Below, piece after piece: positions 57,028 through 64,000 of a stretch of 64,000 nucleotides of DNA. The DNA comes from Lutispora sp. GTDB taxonomy: Bacteria > Bacillota > Clostridia > Lutisporales > Lutisporaceae. The position numbers and the translations under genes are program-made. The notes under the pieces were generated by a model. The model did not search any database. It was not told the origin of the DNA and saw only the letters and a program-made list of their open reading frames with translations. Each line of letters begins with the position of its first letter. Positions within the stretch are counted from its first letter, which is position 1. The stretch covers positions 1 through 64,000 of the forward strand of contig JAQUTA010000003.1 of the NCBI GenBank assembly GCA_028709965.1. The letters run 5' to 3'.

Positions 57028-58083
57028 TCATTCGTCAAATAAGGAAGCAAAGAGCATCTCAAATGAAAGCCGCTCACTGAGCTTACCTGTTTTTATATCT
57101 TTTTCACATTTCAAACATCTTCCAAAAGCTTTTTCTAATATTTTAAAACTCATTTTATCAATATGCTTCATATTAAGCTTAACAGTATATTCATGTATTT
57201 TGGCTTTTTCAGATATACTCTTAGTGTCTAATCCACGACTTTTAAGTTCCTTTATTCTTATTAAATTTTTTATACCTTTTGAAACCATAGCAAGAATGCT
57301 AAAAGAGAATTCACCCGATAAAAGCATGTCACTATATATGGTCAAGCATTTTGAAATATTTTTCTCCCAACAAGCATCAATTAACTTAAAAATATCATTC
57401 TCTAAATTTTTTTGATAGAGATTTGCCGTATGCTCTTTATTTACAATCTTATCCTGACCAACATAGGCCAAAACCTTATTTATTTCATTTTGTACATAGT
57501 ATAAGTTTACATCACTATTCCTATCTAAATAACCGGTATCAGTAACAAATTCCTCTAAAACTAAAGATTTCATTTCCTTGCCAGCTTTGGAAAAGTGCCC
57601 CTTGATCCATTGTGTTAAATCAGCTTTGCTTATTTTATCAAACTTATAGACTTTCCCCATTTTATTTATATCTTTGTATAGTTTTTTTCTTCGATCTACG
57701 TCACCGTGATTTAAAAATACCAAACATGTAGTGTCCGGCAACTCGGCAACAAAACTGAAATTATCAGCTTTTTCTATTCCTCTGACTTCTTCAGCTTTTT
57801 CATCAGCTGGCTTTTTTGCCTTAGATATAAGCCCTGGAAAATCTTTTAATAATACAAGTCTTTTGCTTCCACCAAAAGGCAAAGTGCTACAAGCATTAAT
57901 TAATTCTGATAAATCAAAGCGATCATCTTCAAAAGTAGAAAAATTTATTTCTGGAAAATCTTTTAGTAAATAATTTTTAAATTCTTCTACAGCTTTATCC
58001 AAAAGATATCTCTCAGCACCATATAATAAATAGATGTTGCTAATATCTCCTGATTTTAGATTATTAATAAAAGATCTGTACAT
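57028..58083 (-). CDS. holA: DNA polymerase III delta subunit
   Basis: 351 residues. AAA+-like fold of HolA/YqeN (NIYLLYGAERYLLDKAVEEFKN, CSTLPFGGSKRLVLLKDFPG) and a C-terminal collar domain (SFEMLFASL). It opens the sliding clamp within the clamp loader. ATG at 58083 with AGGAGGAG upstream is preferred. It follows comEC as in Bacillus. Confidence 0.95.
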   Translation of the reverse strand: MYRSFINNLKSGDISNIYLLYGAERYLLDKAVEEFKNYLLKDFPEINFSTFEDDRFDLSELINACSTLPFGGSKRLVLLKDFPGLISKAKKPADEKAEEVRGIEKADNFSFVAELPDTTCLVFLNHGDVDRRKKLYKDINKMGKVYKFDKISKADLTQWIKGHFSKAGKEMKSLVLEEFVTDTGYLDRNSDVNLYYVQNEINKVLAYVGQDKIVNKEHTANLYQKNLENDIFKLIDACWEKNISKCLTIYSDMLLSGEFSFSILAMVSKGIKNLIRIKELKSRGLDTKSISEKAKIHEYTVKLNMKHIDKMSFKILEKAFGRCLKCEKDIKTGKLSERLSFEMLFASLFDE

Positions 58084-58113
58084 AATTTCTCCTCCTGACA
58101 AATATCTGTTATA

Positions 58114-60441
58114 TCATCTGACACTTCTCACACTTAATTTTCGTCCATTGGATATTATTTTTATAGCACCATTTTCATCTGTTCTATAAATAATTGATGC
58201 AACTTCTCTAATATTTTCTAAGGCTTCATTAGAAGGGTGACCATACGTGTTTTGTCCTACTGATATCAGCGAAATTTTAGGAGAGACTGCCTCAATAAAT
58301 TCCTTTGTAGAAGAGCTGGAGCTTCCGTGATGGGGCACTTTTAACACTATGGCACTTACATCCTTATCTAATAAGACATTTTCACCTTCTTTTTGAATAT
58401 CACCTGTTAATAGCATAGTAAAATCTTCGTAAAACAACTTAGCAACTATGGAATTATTGTTCTCATCTGAAGATGTCCCAGAAATAATATTTTGTGATGG
58501 TGATAGAAATTTTAAGTATATATTTTCCTCAAAAACTATTTTATCATTTTCTTTAACATAAAATAATTTAGACCCTTTCTCTCGTGAAAGTCTTATTAAT
58601 GTCTGCAGGTTTTCATCAACATACGGTACCTTGGGCAATATTACATTCTTTATTTTGAACTTTTCAGCTACTTTAAGAAGACCTTCTAAATGATCATCGT
58701 GATTGTGAGATAATATTACAGTATCCAAGTTCCATACTCCAAGTTTTCGTAAAGCCGGTACCGTGACCTTAGAGCCTACATCGTAGTAATAACTCCCTTT
58801 CGCCCCAGAACCTCCTCCATCTATCAAAATACTCTTACCTCTAGGAGTGGTTATCAATATAGAATCTCCCTGACCCACGTCTAATAATACTATTCTAATA
58901 TCATCATTAGTAATATATTTTAAACATACCATCATAATTAGTAAAACTGCTGTCATAGATATTTGAAGCTTCCATTTTCGTAAATAAAAACTTACATTAG
59001 CCTTATTGACGTACAATAACAGCAATAAATAATAAATGATATCAAGATACATAGGCAAAATAGGTATATAAAATCCGGAAAAAGAAGTAGAACTAACTAT
59101 TTCAATAAACTTCAACAAAAATGATATCAAATAGTAATTCATGGCGAAAACATATAGCGATACCTCTAAAAATATCATACCGATTATGACGCCTAGAAAG
59201 CCTATTGCTATTATTGCAAAGGTAAAAGGTATGGCTACAATATTCAGCAATATATTGACTATAGAAAAATATTGAAAATAATATATTAAAATAGGACTTA
59301 TACCAATTTGTATGGCTATAGACAATGATATTGATTTTCTAATGAATGCGGGTATAGGAACATTTTTGATTTTTTCATATACGGGCTCATATAAATAAGC
59401 TATGGAATATATACAGCTGTAGGAAATAATAAATCCCTGATTATGAATCAACAATGGATTAAAAATAAGCATTAGAATTGCAGAAAATGATACAGAAGCC
59501 AGCAAATCATATTCCTTATTCAAATTCTTGCCAATAGTAACTACTATCATCATTATTAAAGCTCTAACAGCAGAGGGTGGTGCTCCTATCATCATTACAT
59601 AATAAATTATTAAAACGCAGGTTATCAACCCATTTGCTTTGCTACTAAGTTTCAATGTTTTAAAAAGCTTATTAAGCATAAGGGCTATAAATGCTACATG
59701 CAAACCTGATACAGAAAGCAAGTGAGATAAACCTGTTTTCTGAAAATTTATTAAGTCTCCTTCATCAATCCATTGTTTATCTCCTAAAATTACTGCATTA
59801 AGAAAAGCTGCCTCTGCTTTTGGCATTGATGAATTTATTACTCCTGCAATCTTATTTCTTAATCCATATAAAAAGATGATCTTGAAATTATTTGCAGATT
59901 TTTTTATCAATTCATTATCTCTTGATAAAAATTGATTGTAAATACGACGACTTCTGTTATATAAATTATAGTCTTGATCTCCAAAGTTTCTCTTTGTTAT
60001 AAAACCTACTGCTTGTCCTCTAGCTTTTACTATATCTCCTGCTTTATAAGTAAACTTTCCGTAGTTTTTAAATAGTATCCTTTCCTTATAATTATAAACT
60101 TTTTCATCAGCAAATAAATACCTTGTTTCTGCATTGTAAACAACACTGCCAATTTTTGGAGTCCCATTATCCAATATTAGGGCTTCTATTTCTACTTCTT
60201 TGTTTTCATGCATTGCAAACTTACTTTCAAACGAGGCATGCCAAGTATATTCTGCCATTCCGGCAAAGAAAATCAGTAAAATAAAAATTATTATTCTACC
60301 CTTATTTTTTCTATATAAAAACAATAAAAACAAAATCAAAAATATACTAATCAAAATAATTGCCATTGCAGGTTTTATTACATACGCAAACAACATTCCT
60401 AGAATTATAGAAGCCGCCATATAACACAAAATATTATCCAT
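58114..60441 (-). CDS. comEC: Competence protein ComEC/Rec2 (DNA uptake channel)
   Basis: 775 residues. N-terminal OB-type domain (about 60-180), polytopic Competence domain (about 215-500, SGLHVAFIALMLNKLF, GAPPSAVRALIMM), and a C-terminal metallo-beta-lactamase-like domain with VLLDVGQGDSILI and LSHNHDDHLEGL, so the zinc motif HxHxDH is intact. ComEC brings one DNA strand across the membrane. Full length suggests a functional or recently functional uptake route, though no pilus genes lie here. Confidence 0.95.
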   Translation of the reverse strand: MDNILCYMAASIILGMLFAYVIKPAMAIILISIFLILFLLFLYRKNKGRIIIFILLIFFAGMAEYTWHASFESKFAMHENKEVEIEALILDNGTPKIGSVVYNAETRYLFADEKVYNYKERILFKNYGKFTYKAGDIVKARGQAVGFITKRNFGDQDYNLYNRSRRIYNQFLSRDNELIKKSANNFKIIFLYGLRNKIAGVINSSMPKAEAAFLNAVILGDKQWIDEGDLINFQKTGLSHLLSVSGLHVAFIALMLNKLFKTLKLSSKANGLITCVLIIYYVMMIGAPPSAVRALIMMIVVTIGKNLNKEYDLLASVSFSAILMLIFNPLLIHNQGFIISYSCIYSIAYLYEPVYEKIKNVPIPAFIRKSISLSIAIQIGISPILIYYFQYFSIVNILLNIVAIPFTFAIIAIGFLGVIIGMIFLEVSLYVFAMNYYLISFLLKFIEIVSSTSFSGFYIPILPMYLDIIYYLLLLLYVNKANVSFYLRKWKLQISMTAVLLIMMVCLKYITNDDIRIVLLDVGQGDSILITTPRGKSILIDGGGSGAKGSYYYDVGSKVTVPALRKLGVWNLDTVILSHNHDDHLEGLLKVAEKFKIKNVILPKVPYVDENLQTLIRLSREKGSKLFYVKENDKIVFEENIYLKFLSPSQNIISGTSSDENNNSIVAKLFYEDFTMLLTGDIQKEGENVLLDKDVSAIVLKVPHHGSSSSSTKEFIEAVSPKISLISVGQNTYGHPSNEALENIREVASIIYRTDENGAIKIISNGRKLSVRSVR

Positions 60442-60481
60442 AAAATTATTACTCCTAATTTGGGTAATGGTATTTATGGAA

Positions 60482-60511
60482 ATTATATCATAAAAAAAGT
60501 AAAACTGCCAA
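60482..60511 (-). promoter_or_regulatory. Candidate comEC promoter, overlapping a terminator
   Basis: TTGGCA (60511-60506), 18-base spacer, TATAAT (60487-60482) with TGA upstream (extended -10). The -35 lies inside the hairpin that ends the upstream gene. Confidence 0.55.
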
Positions 60512-60523
60512 AGGCAGTTTTAC
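60492..60523 (-). terminator. Terminator of the holin-like gene pair
   Basis: GTAAAACTGCC-TTT-GGCAGTTTTAC followed by TTTTTTT on the minus strand; the stop codon of the upstream gene lies at its edge. Confidence 0.9.
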
Positions 60524-60900
60524 ATGAACCTAGTGGGCAGCAACATATCAATCAAGCCGATTACAAGTGCCCCTATTAACGCACCCCATATGGATACAGC
60601 CATGTTTCCAACAAAATACTGGGTAATATAGATTATGGCTGCCGATACGATAAATCCTGATAAGCCCCTACCAAAGGGTGAGGCATCAAAATTGAAAATC
60701 TTGCCGATGAAATAATCTGCAGCTGAAATTATCAATGCTGCAATCAAAGCCGTCCAAAATCCCCTTATTGAGAACCCAGGAACTATCCATGAAGTAACAA
60801 GCAATACTATGGCTGCTACAACAAATCTAATAATAAATCCTACAACGCTTCCTCCGGTACTTCTCCTAGTTTCATCATTATTCATATTGTCATTATTCAA
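60520..60900 (-). CDS. Phage holin-type (superfamily IV) / YvlD-like membrane protein
   Basis: 126 residues with four TM helices (about 20-40, 47-65, 78-97, 101-118; e.g. VVAAIVLLVTSWIVPG, GALIGALVIGLIDMLLP). This matches PF04020-type proteins such as Bacillus YvlD, which are named after mycobacteriophage holins but occur on chromosomes as stress-related membrane proteins. The TTG at 60900 has GGAGGTGAG upstream. It sits directly downstream of another holin-like gene and upstream of comEC. Confidence 0.82.
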   Translation of the reverse strand: MNNDNMNNDETRRSTGGSVVGFIIRFVVAAIVLLVTSWIVPGFSIRGFWTALIAALIISAADYFIGKIFNFDASPFGRGLSGFIVSAAIIYITQYFVGNMAVSIWGALIGALVIGLIDMLLPTRFM

Positions 60901-61017
60901 TAGAACTCACCTCCAATTATTGTCTCTTTTGTATTCTTTACACTATATATATTATTTCATTTTTTCTGTTTATTATTTAGCCATTATTTGGTACATGAAT
61001 AAGTGCGTTAATCTGAC

Positions 61018-61266
61018 TCATCCTCTTCTCGTTCGGACTTCTTCTATGGTGTTTTTGGTGCCAGAATAGAGACCTGCTGCAGAAAGACCGTAAATAACTC
61101 CCCGAAATATTCTTATCTTCATTTGAGGATAATCCAAATAAAAGACTCCAATTACCATTCCCAAGAGCAAAGCCGCTAAAGCACCAAATCGTTTTGGCAA
61201 TCCTAAGCCTTTAAGAATTTCAATTACAGCCATTATTACTGGAATGATTATAGCTTCATTAAACAT
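61018..61266 (-). CDS. Small holin-like membrane protein (Hol118/PF16079-like)
   Basis: 82 residues with three hydrophobic helices (IIIPVIMAVIEILKGLG, FGALAALLLGMVIGVFY, IFRGVIYGLSAAGLYSG). The pattern, especially GLPKRFGALAALLLG and GLSAAGLYSGTKN, resembles phage A118-type holins. No endolysin, terminase or other phage gene is near. AAGGAGG precedes the ATG. Its role here is unknown; a secretion or membrane-stress function is possible. Confidence 0.75.
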   Translation of the reverse strand: MFNEAIIIPVIMAVIEILKGLGLPKRFGALAALLLGMVIGVFYLDYPQMKIRIFRGVIYGLSAAGLYSGTKNTIEEVRTRRG

Positions 61267-61346
61267 TTTATCCCTCCTTAATTTTTTCTAATATATTATA
61301 TGAAATAAGCAGACCAATTGTATGCATGTTTACAATTCTAAAATAA

Positions 61347-61375
61347 TTGGATAAACTAAAAAATAATACTATAAA
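61347..61375 (+). promoter_or_regulatory. Candidate promoter of the AlaX gene
   Basis: TTGGAT, 17-base spacer, TATAAA on the plus strand, about 21 bases before the start codon. An overlapping TTTACA-17-TAAACT is an alternative. Confidence 0.4.
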
Positions 61376-61396
61376 TAATCTCTGGAGGAAAAATAA

Positions 61397-62590
61397 ATGA
61401 CCAAAAGACTATATCATGAAAACTCATATATCAGAGAATTCAAAGCAACTATAATCAGTTGCACCCCATATGACAACAATTATGCTTTGATTCTTGACAA
61501 AACATATTTCTATCCTGAAGGTGGCGGACAACCTTCTGATAGCGGAACTATTGATAATTGGGAAGTTCTTAATGTTATTGAGGAAGAAGGACAAATGCTT
61601 CATATCATAGCTCAAGAATTAAACCATAAAAATGTGGAATGTAAAATTGATTGGAATAGAAGATATGATCTTATGCAGCAACATACTGGTCAGCATATTC
61701 TCTCTCACTGCTTCCTAGAATTATTCAACGGCAAAACTGATAGCTTTCATTTAGGCGATAACAGTGTAAGTATAGAGATAAACATTAATGATTTTGATCA
61801 CAATAGATGTAATATCATTGAAGATATGGCCAATGAGATTATATACAGTAATTTGCCTATTTCAGCAATTATAGTTCATGAGGAAGAATTACAGAAGTTC
61901 CCCTTGAGAAAACAACCGAGTGTCAAAGATCAGATACGCATAGTAAAAATTGGAGATATTGATTATTCTCCCTGCGGCGGAACTCATGTTATGAACACCG
62001 GCGAAGTAGGGATCATAAAGATTATCCGATGGGAAAAGCTCAAGGAATCCTATAGGTTTGAATTTCTATGCGGAGGTAGAGCCTTAAAAGATTATAGATA
62101 TAAAAATACACTGTTGCTATCACTTTGTGCTAGATTCTCAGTGAAAGATTATGACCTGGATAAAGTCTTGATAAAGCTTGCGGATGAGAATAAAACCCTA
62201 AGAAAGGACAATGCATATTTAAAAAGAAGTCTGATAAAGTATGAAGCTGAAGAGCTATATAATCAAGGAGAAGTAATCCAAAACACAAAAATAATCAAAT
62301 GGATTTTTAAAGGTAGGAAAATTGATGAAATAAAACTTTTAGCTACAGAAATAACCAGCCACCCAAGAACTATTTCACTCCTTGGTGCTATAAATGATAC
62401 TGCCCAAATAGTTTTTAGCCGTTCAGATGATGTTGATATAGATATAAATTTACTATTGAAAACAGTTCTGCCTATTGTAGATGGAAAAGGTGGAGGAAGT
62501 TCCAAAACAGCCCAAGGAGGAGGAAATGCAACTCAAAATCTAGATAATCTAATAGAGAAAGCATATAATTTAGTATTATCTAAAATATAA
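61397..62590 (+). CDS. Alanyl-tRNA editing protein (AlaX-L type with DHHA1)
   Basis: 397 residues. The AlaRS-like editing domain has YPEGGGQPSDSGTI, the zinc motif QQHTGQHILSH (His96, 100) and CGGTH near 195. The C-terminal half is a DHHA1-like domain with DGKGGGSSKTAQGGG. AlaX-type proteins hydrolyse Ser- or Gly-tRNA(Ala) in trans. GGAGG lies before the ATG. Followed by the FAD oxidoreductase gene in the same direction but probably separately transcribed. Confidence 0.9.
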   Translation: MTKRLYHENSYIREFKATIISCTPYDNNYALILDKTYFYPEGGGQPSDSGTIDNWEVLNVIEEEGQMLHIIAQELNHKNVECKIDWNRRYDLMQQHTGQHILSHCFLELFNGKTDSFHLGDNSVSIEININDFDHNRCNIIEDMANEIIYSNLPISAIIVHEEELQKFPLRKQPSVKDQIRIVKIGDIDYSPCGGTHVMNTGEVGIIKIIRWEKLKESYRFEFLCGGRALKDYRYKNTLLLSLCARFSVKDYDLDKVLIKLADENKTLRKDNAYLKRSLIKYEAEELYNQGEVIQNTKIIKWIFKGRKIDEIKLLATEITSHPRTISLLGAINDTAQIVFSRSDDVDIDINLLLKTVLPIVDGKGGGSSKTAQGGGNATQNLDNLIEKAYNLVLSKI

Positions 62591-62768
62591 TCCGTGTGCT
62601 AAATCCATCTCCTCTACACAAGTAGATCAAATGTCACATGTAAGGACAAAAAACTGATAAAATAAACTAGCAAATAAACGATACTTATAAATAAGAGATG
62701 TTTGGATAAATTTGTTGTATAATGTTTAGTAAGGATTGTTAGAAAAATATTAATGGAGAAGTGATGAT

Positions 62769-63959
62769 ATGCAAAAGAGACTATTGATAATAGGTGCAGG
62801 TATTGCAGGGCTGAGTGCTGCAAAATCTGCTAGAGAAGCCGGCAAAAATTGGGACATAATAATATTGGAGCTTGAAAACACGAACACATACATAAGAACA
62901 AGAATACCCCATTATATATCTGGAGAAGCGAACTTAAAAGAAATGATGCCATATAATGACGAATGGTACGTTAAAAATAACCTTAATTTAATAAAAGGCA
63001 TTGAAGTAATAAGCATTGACACAAATTCTAAAGAGGTTATATCAAGCAAAGGTAAATTTTTATATGATTCTTTGATTATAGCTTCAGGAGCTCAACCTTT
63101 TAAGCCACCAATTAAGGGAATTGAATTATCTAATATAATTTCAATAAGATCTATATATGATGCGGATGTTGCTAAGAATCTATCATCAAAAGCTAACACT
63201 TGTACCATCATTGGAGGAGGATTGCTAGGTTTAGAGATAGCTTGGGCTATAAGCTGCCTCGGATGCAAAGTTAATATAATTGAACATAATGATAGACTTC
63301 TACCCAAACAAACAGATAATACAGCCTCTTCTTTACTTTTTGAAGCGCTTAAGAAAAAGGGTATAAATGTACACCTCAATGCTCAAACTGATGAATTTAT
63401 TGGTAAGGATGTTGTTGAAGGAGTAAAACTTAAGGATGGCAGAGTCATAGAAACTGATTTTGTAATTCTTTCTACCGGGGTAAGAGCAAACATTTCACCT
63501 TTTAATAATACTGGATTGGATATAGGTAGAGCTATAAAAGTTGATAATCATATGAGTACTAATATTGATGACGTATATGCGGCAGGTGATGTAGCAGAAT
63601 TCAATGGAAACAACTATTGCATATGGCCTATAGCAGTCACTCAAGGTAAAATTGCGGGAAGCAATGCTGCAGGAAAGCAATTAGAATATGAGGATATGAA
63701 GCCGCATACCCAGTTAAAGATACCAGGTATTAATCTATTTACTATTGGCGATATATTTTGCGAAGATTGTACTTCTCTTGAGGAATTAGACAAGGATAAA
63801 AACAGGTATCAGAAATTTTTCTTAAAGGATAATAGAATTTCAGGTGCCATAGTATTTGGTGATGCTTCGCTAGCCTTAACGGTGAAAAAAGCAGTAGAAA
63901 ATAAAATTGAGTTTTCACTAGAGCCCTTCAACATTAATGAACTGATCAAATTGTTGTAG
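62769..63959 (+). CDS. NAD(P)/FAD-dependent oxidoreductase (NADH:rubredoxin-reductase-like)
   Basis: 396 residues. FAD-binding GxGxxG near the start (IGAGIAGLSAAKSA), NAD-binding motif IGGGLLGLEIAWA near 146, STGVRANISPF, and the second FAD motif DDVYAAGDVAEF near 268. The architecture fits the NADH oxidase/nitrite reductase/rubredoxin reductase group; the exact acceptor cannot be told. It lacks redox-active Cys typical of disulfide reductases. GGAGAAGTG precedes the ATG. Ends before a terminator. Confidence 0.85.
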   Translation: MQKRLLIIGAGIAGLSAAKSAREAGKNWDIIILELENTNTYIRTRIPHYISGEANLKEMMPYNDEWYVKNNLNLIKGIEVISIDTNSKEVISSKGKFLYDSLIIASGAQPFKPPIKGIELSNIISIRSIYDADVAKNLSSKANTCTIIGGGLLGLEIAWAISCLGCKVNIIEHNDRLLPKQTDNTASSLLFEALKKKGINVHLNAQTDEFIGKDVVEGVKLKDGRVIETDFVILSTGVRANISPFNNTGLDIGRAIKVDNHMSTNIDDVYAAGDVAEFNGNNYCIWPIAVTQGKIAGSNAAGKQLEYEDMKPHTQLKIPGINLFTIGDIFCEDCTSLEELDKDKNRYQKFFLKDNRISGAIVFGDASLALTVKKAVENKIEFSLEPFNINELIKLL

Positions 63960-63982
63960 AGCGGTGATTTAATCACTGCTCT
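63958..63982 (+). terminator. Terminator after the oxidoreductase gene
   Basis: AGAGCGGTGA / TCACTGCTCT stem (one G-U pair), 5-base loop, followed by CATTTTC. Confidence 0.75.
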
Positions 63983-64000
63983 CATTTTCTATGAAGCCTG

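Noticed and set aside
60520-61266. Prophage remnant
   Set aside because: Only two holin-like genes are present; no endolysin, integrase, capsid, terminase or attachment repeats were seen, and both neighbours are host genes.
1-64000. CRISPR arrays or insertion sequences
   Set aside because: No regularly spaced repeats and no transposase or terminal inverted-repeat pairs were noticed on either strand.

Overview
This window looks like a chromosomal segment of a low-GC, endospore-forming Clostridia-type Firmicute. The evidence is strong AGGAGG-type ribosome binding sites, perfect SigA-type promoters, sporulation genes (spoIIP, gpr, yqfC, yqfD, a GerMN lipoprotein), a CIRCE/HrcA heat-shock operon, a glycine T-box and RNase P RNA. 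A Tissierellia- or Sedimentibacter-like origin would fit, but that is inference only; nothing in the window fixes the genus. No prophage, insertion sequence or CRISPR array was seen.

Region 1 (1-14.2 kb) is accessory or envelope-related. It holds a cphB-cphA cyanophycin pair (cphA runs off the left edge), a divergent GH3 lipoprotein, a GerMN lipoprotein, an OmpR/PhoR-type two-component system, an LtaS-type sulfatase, an orphan branched-chain-amino-acid-type binding lipoprotein, and a CoA-pyrophosphatase-like Nudix protein. These are followed by two genes of unknown role (one an S41 protease homologue that has lost its Ser-Lys dyad) and a YcdB-repeat protein with SLH anchors.

Region 2 (14.2-61 kb) is a nearly unbroken minus-strand core block. 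It closely follows the gene order I recall for the sigA-comEC region of Bacillus subtilis: rnpB, zinc-ribbon protein, nif3, trmK, two tRNAs, rpoD, dnaG, yaiI, dgt, [thlA, ppdK], ppsR, ccpN, glyS, glyQ with T-box, DUF4342, recO, era, cdd, [DUF3048], ybeY, 7TM-HD, phoH, yqfD, yqfC, a small gene, floA, nfeD, yqeY, rpsU, hinT, mtaB, rsmE, prmA, dnaJ, dnaK, grpE, hrcA, hemW, lepA, a small gene, spoIIP, gpr, rpsT (plus strand), holA, comEC. Differences from that order are informative. PPDK has joined its regulator PpsR and the CcpN-type repressor in one overlapping chain. dgkA is missing and a DUF3048 lipoprotein gene sits in its place. Two unrecognised small membrane-protein genes occupy the yqfB and yqxA positions.

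Region 3 (60.5-64 kb) has two tandem small holin-like membrane proteins just upstream of comEC, then a plus-strand AlaX-type tRNA-editing protein and an FAD/NAD-dependent oxidoreductase.

Start codons were moved from the ORF-track position wherever a Shine-Dalgarno sequence clearly chose another. TTG and GTG starts are unusually common here, including in rpoD, phoH, mtaB, ybeY, nfeD and rpsT. No complete new system can be proven from sequence alone. The best leads are the catalytically dead S41 homologue with its unknown neighbour, the holin-like pair, a sigma-54-like promoter before the thiolase, and the rnpB promoter lying inside a perfect palindrome.
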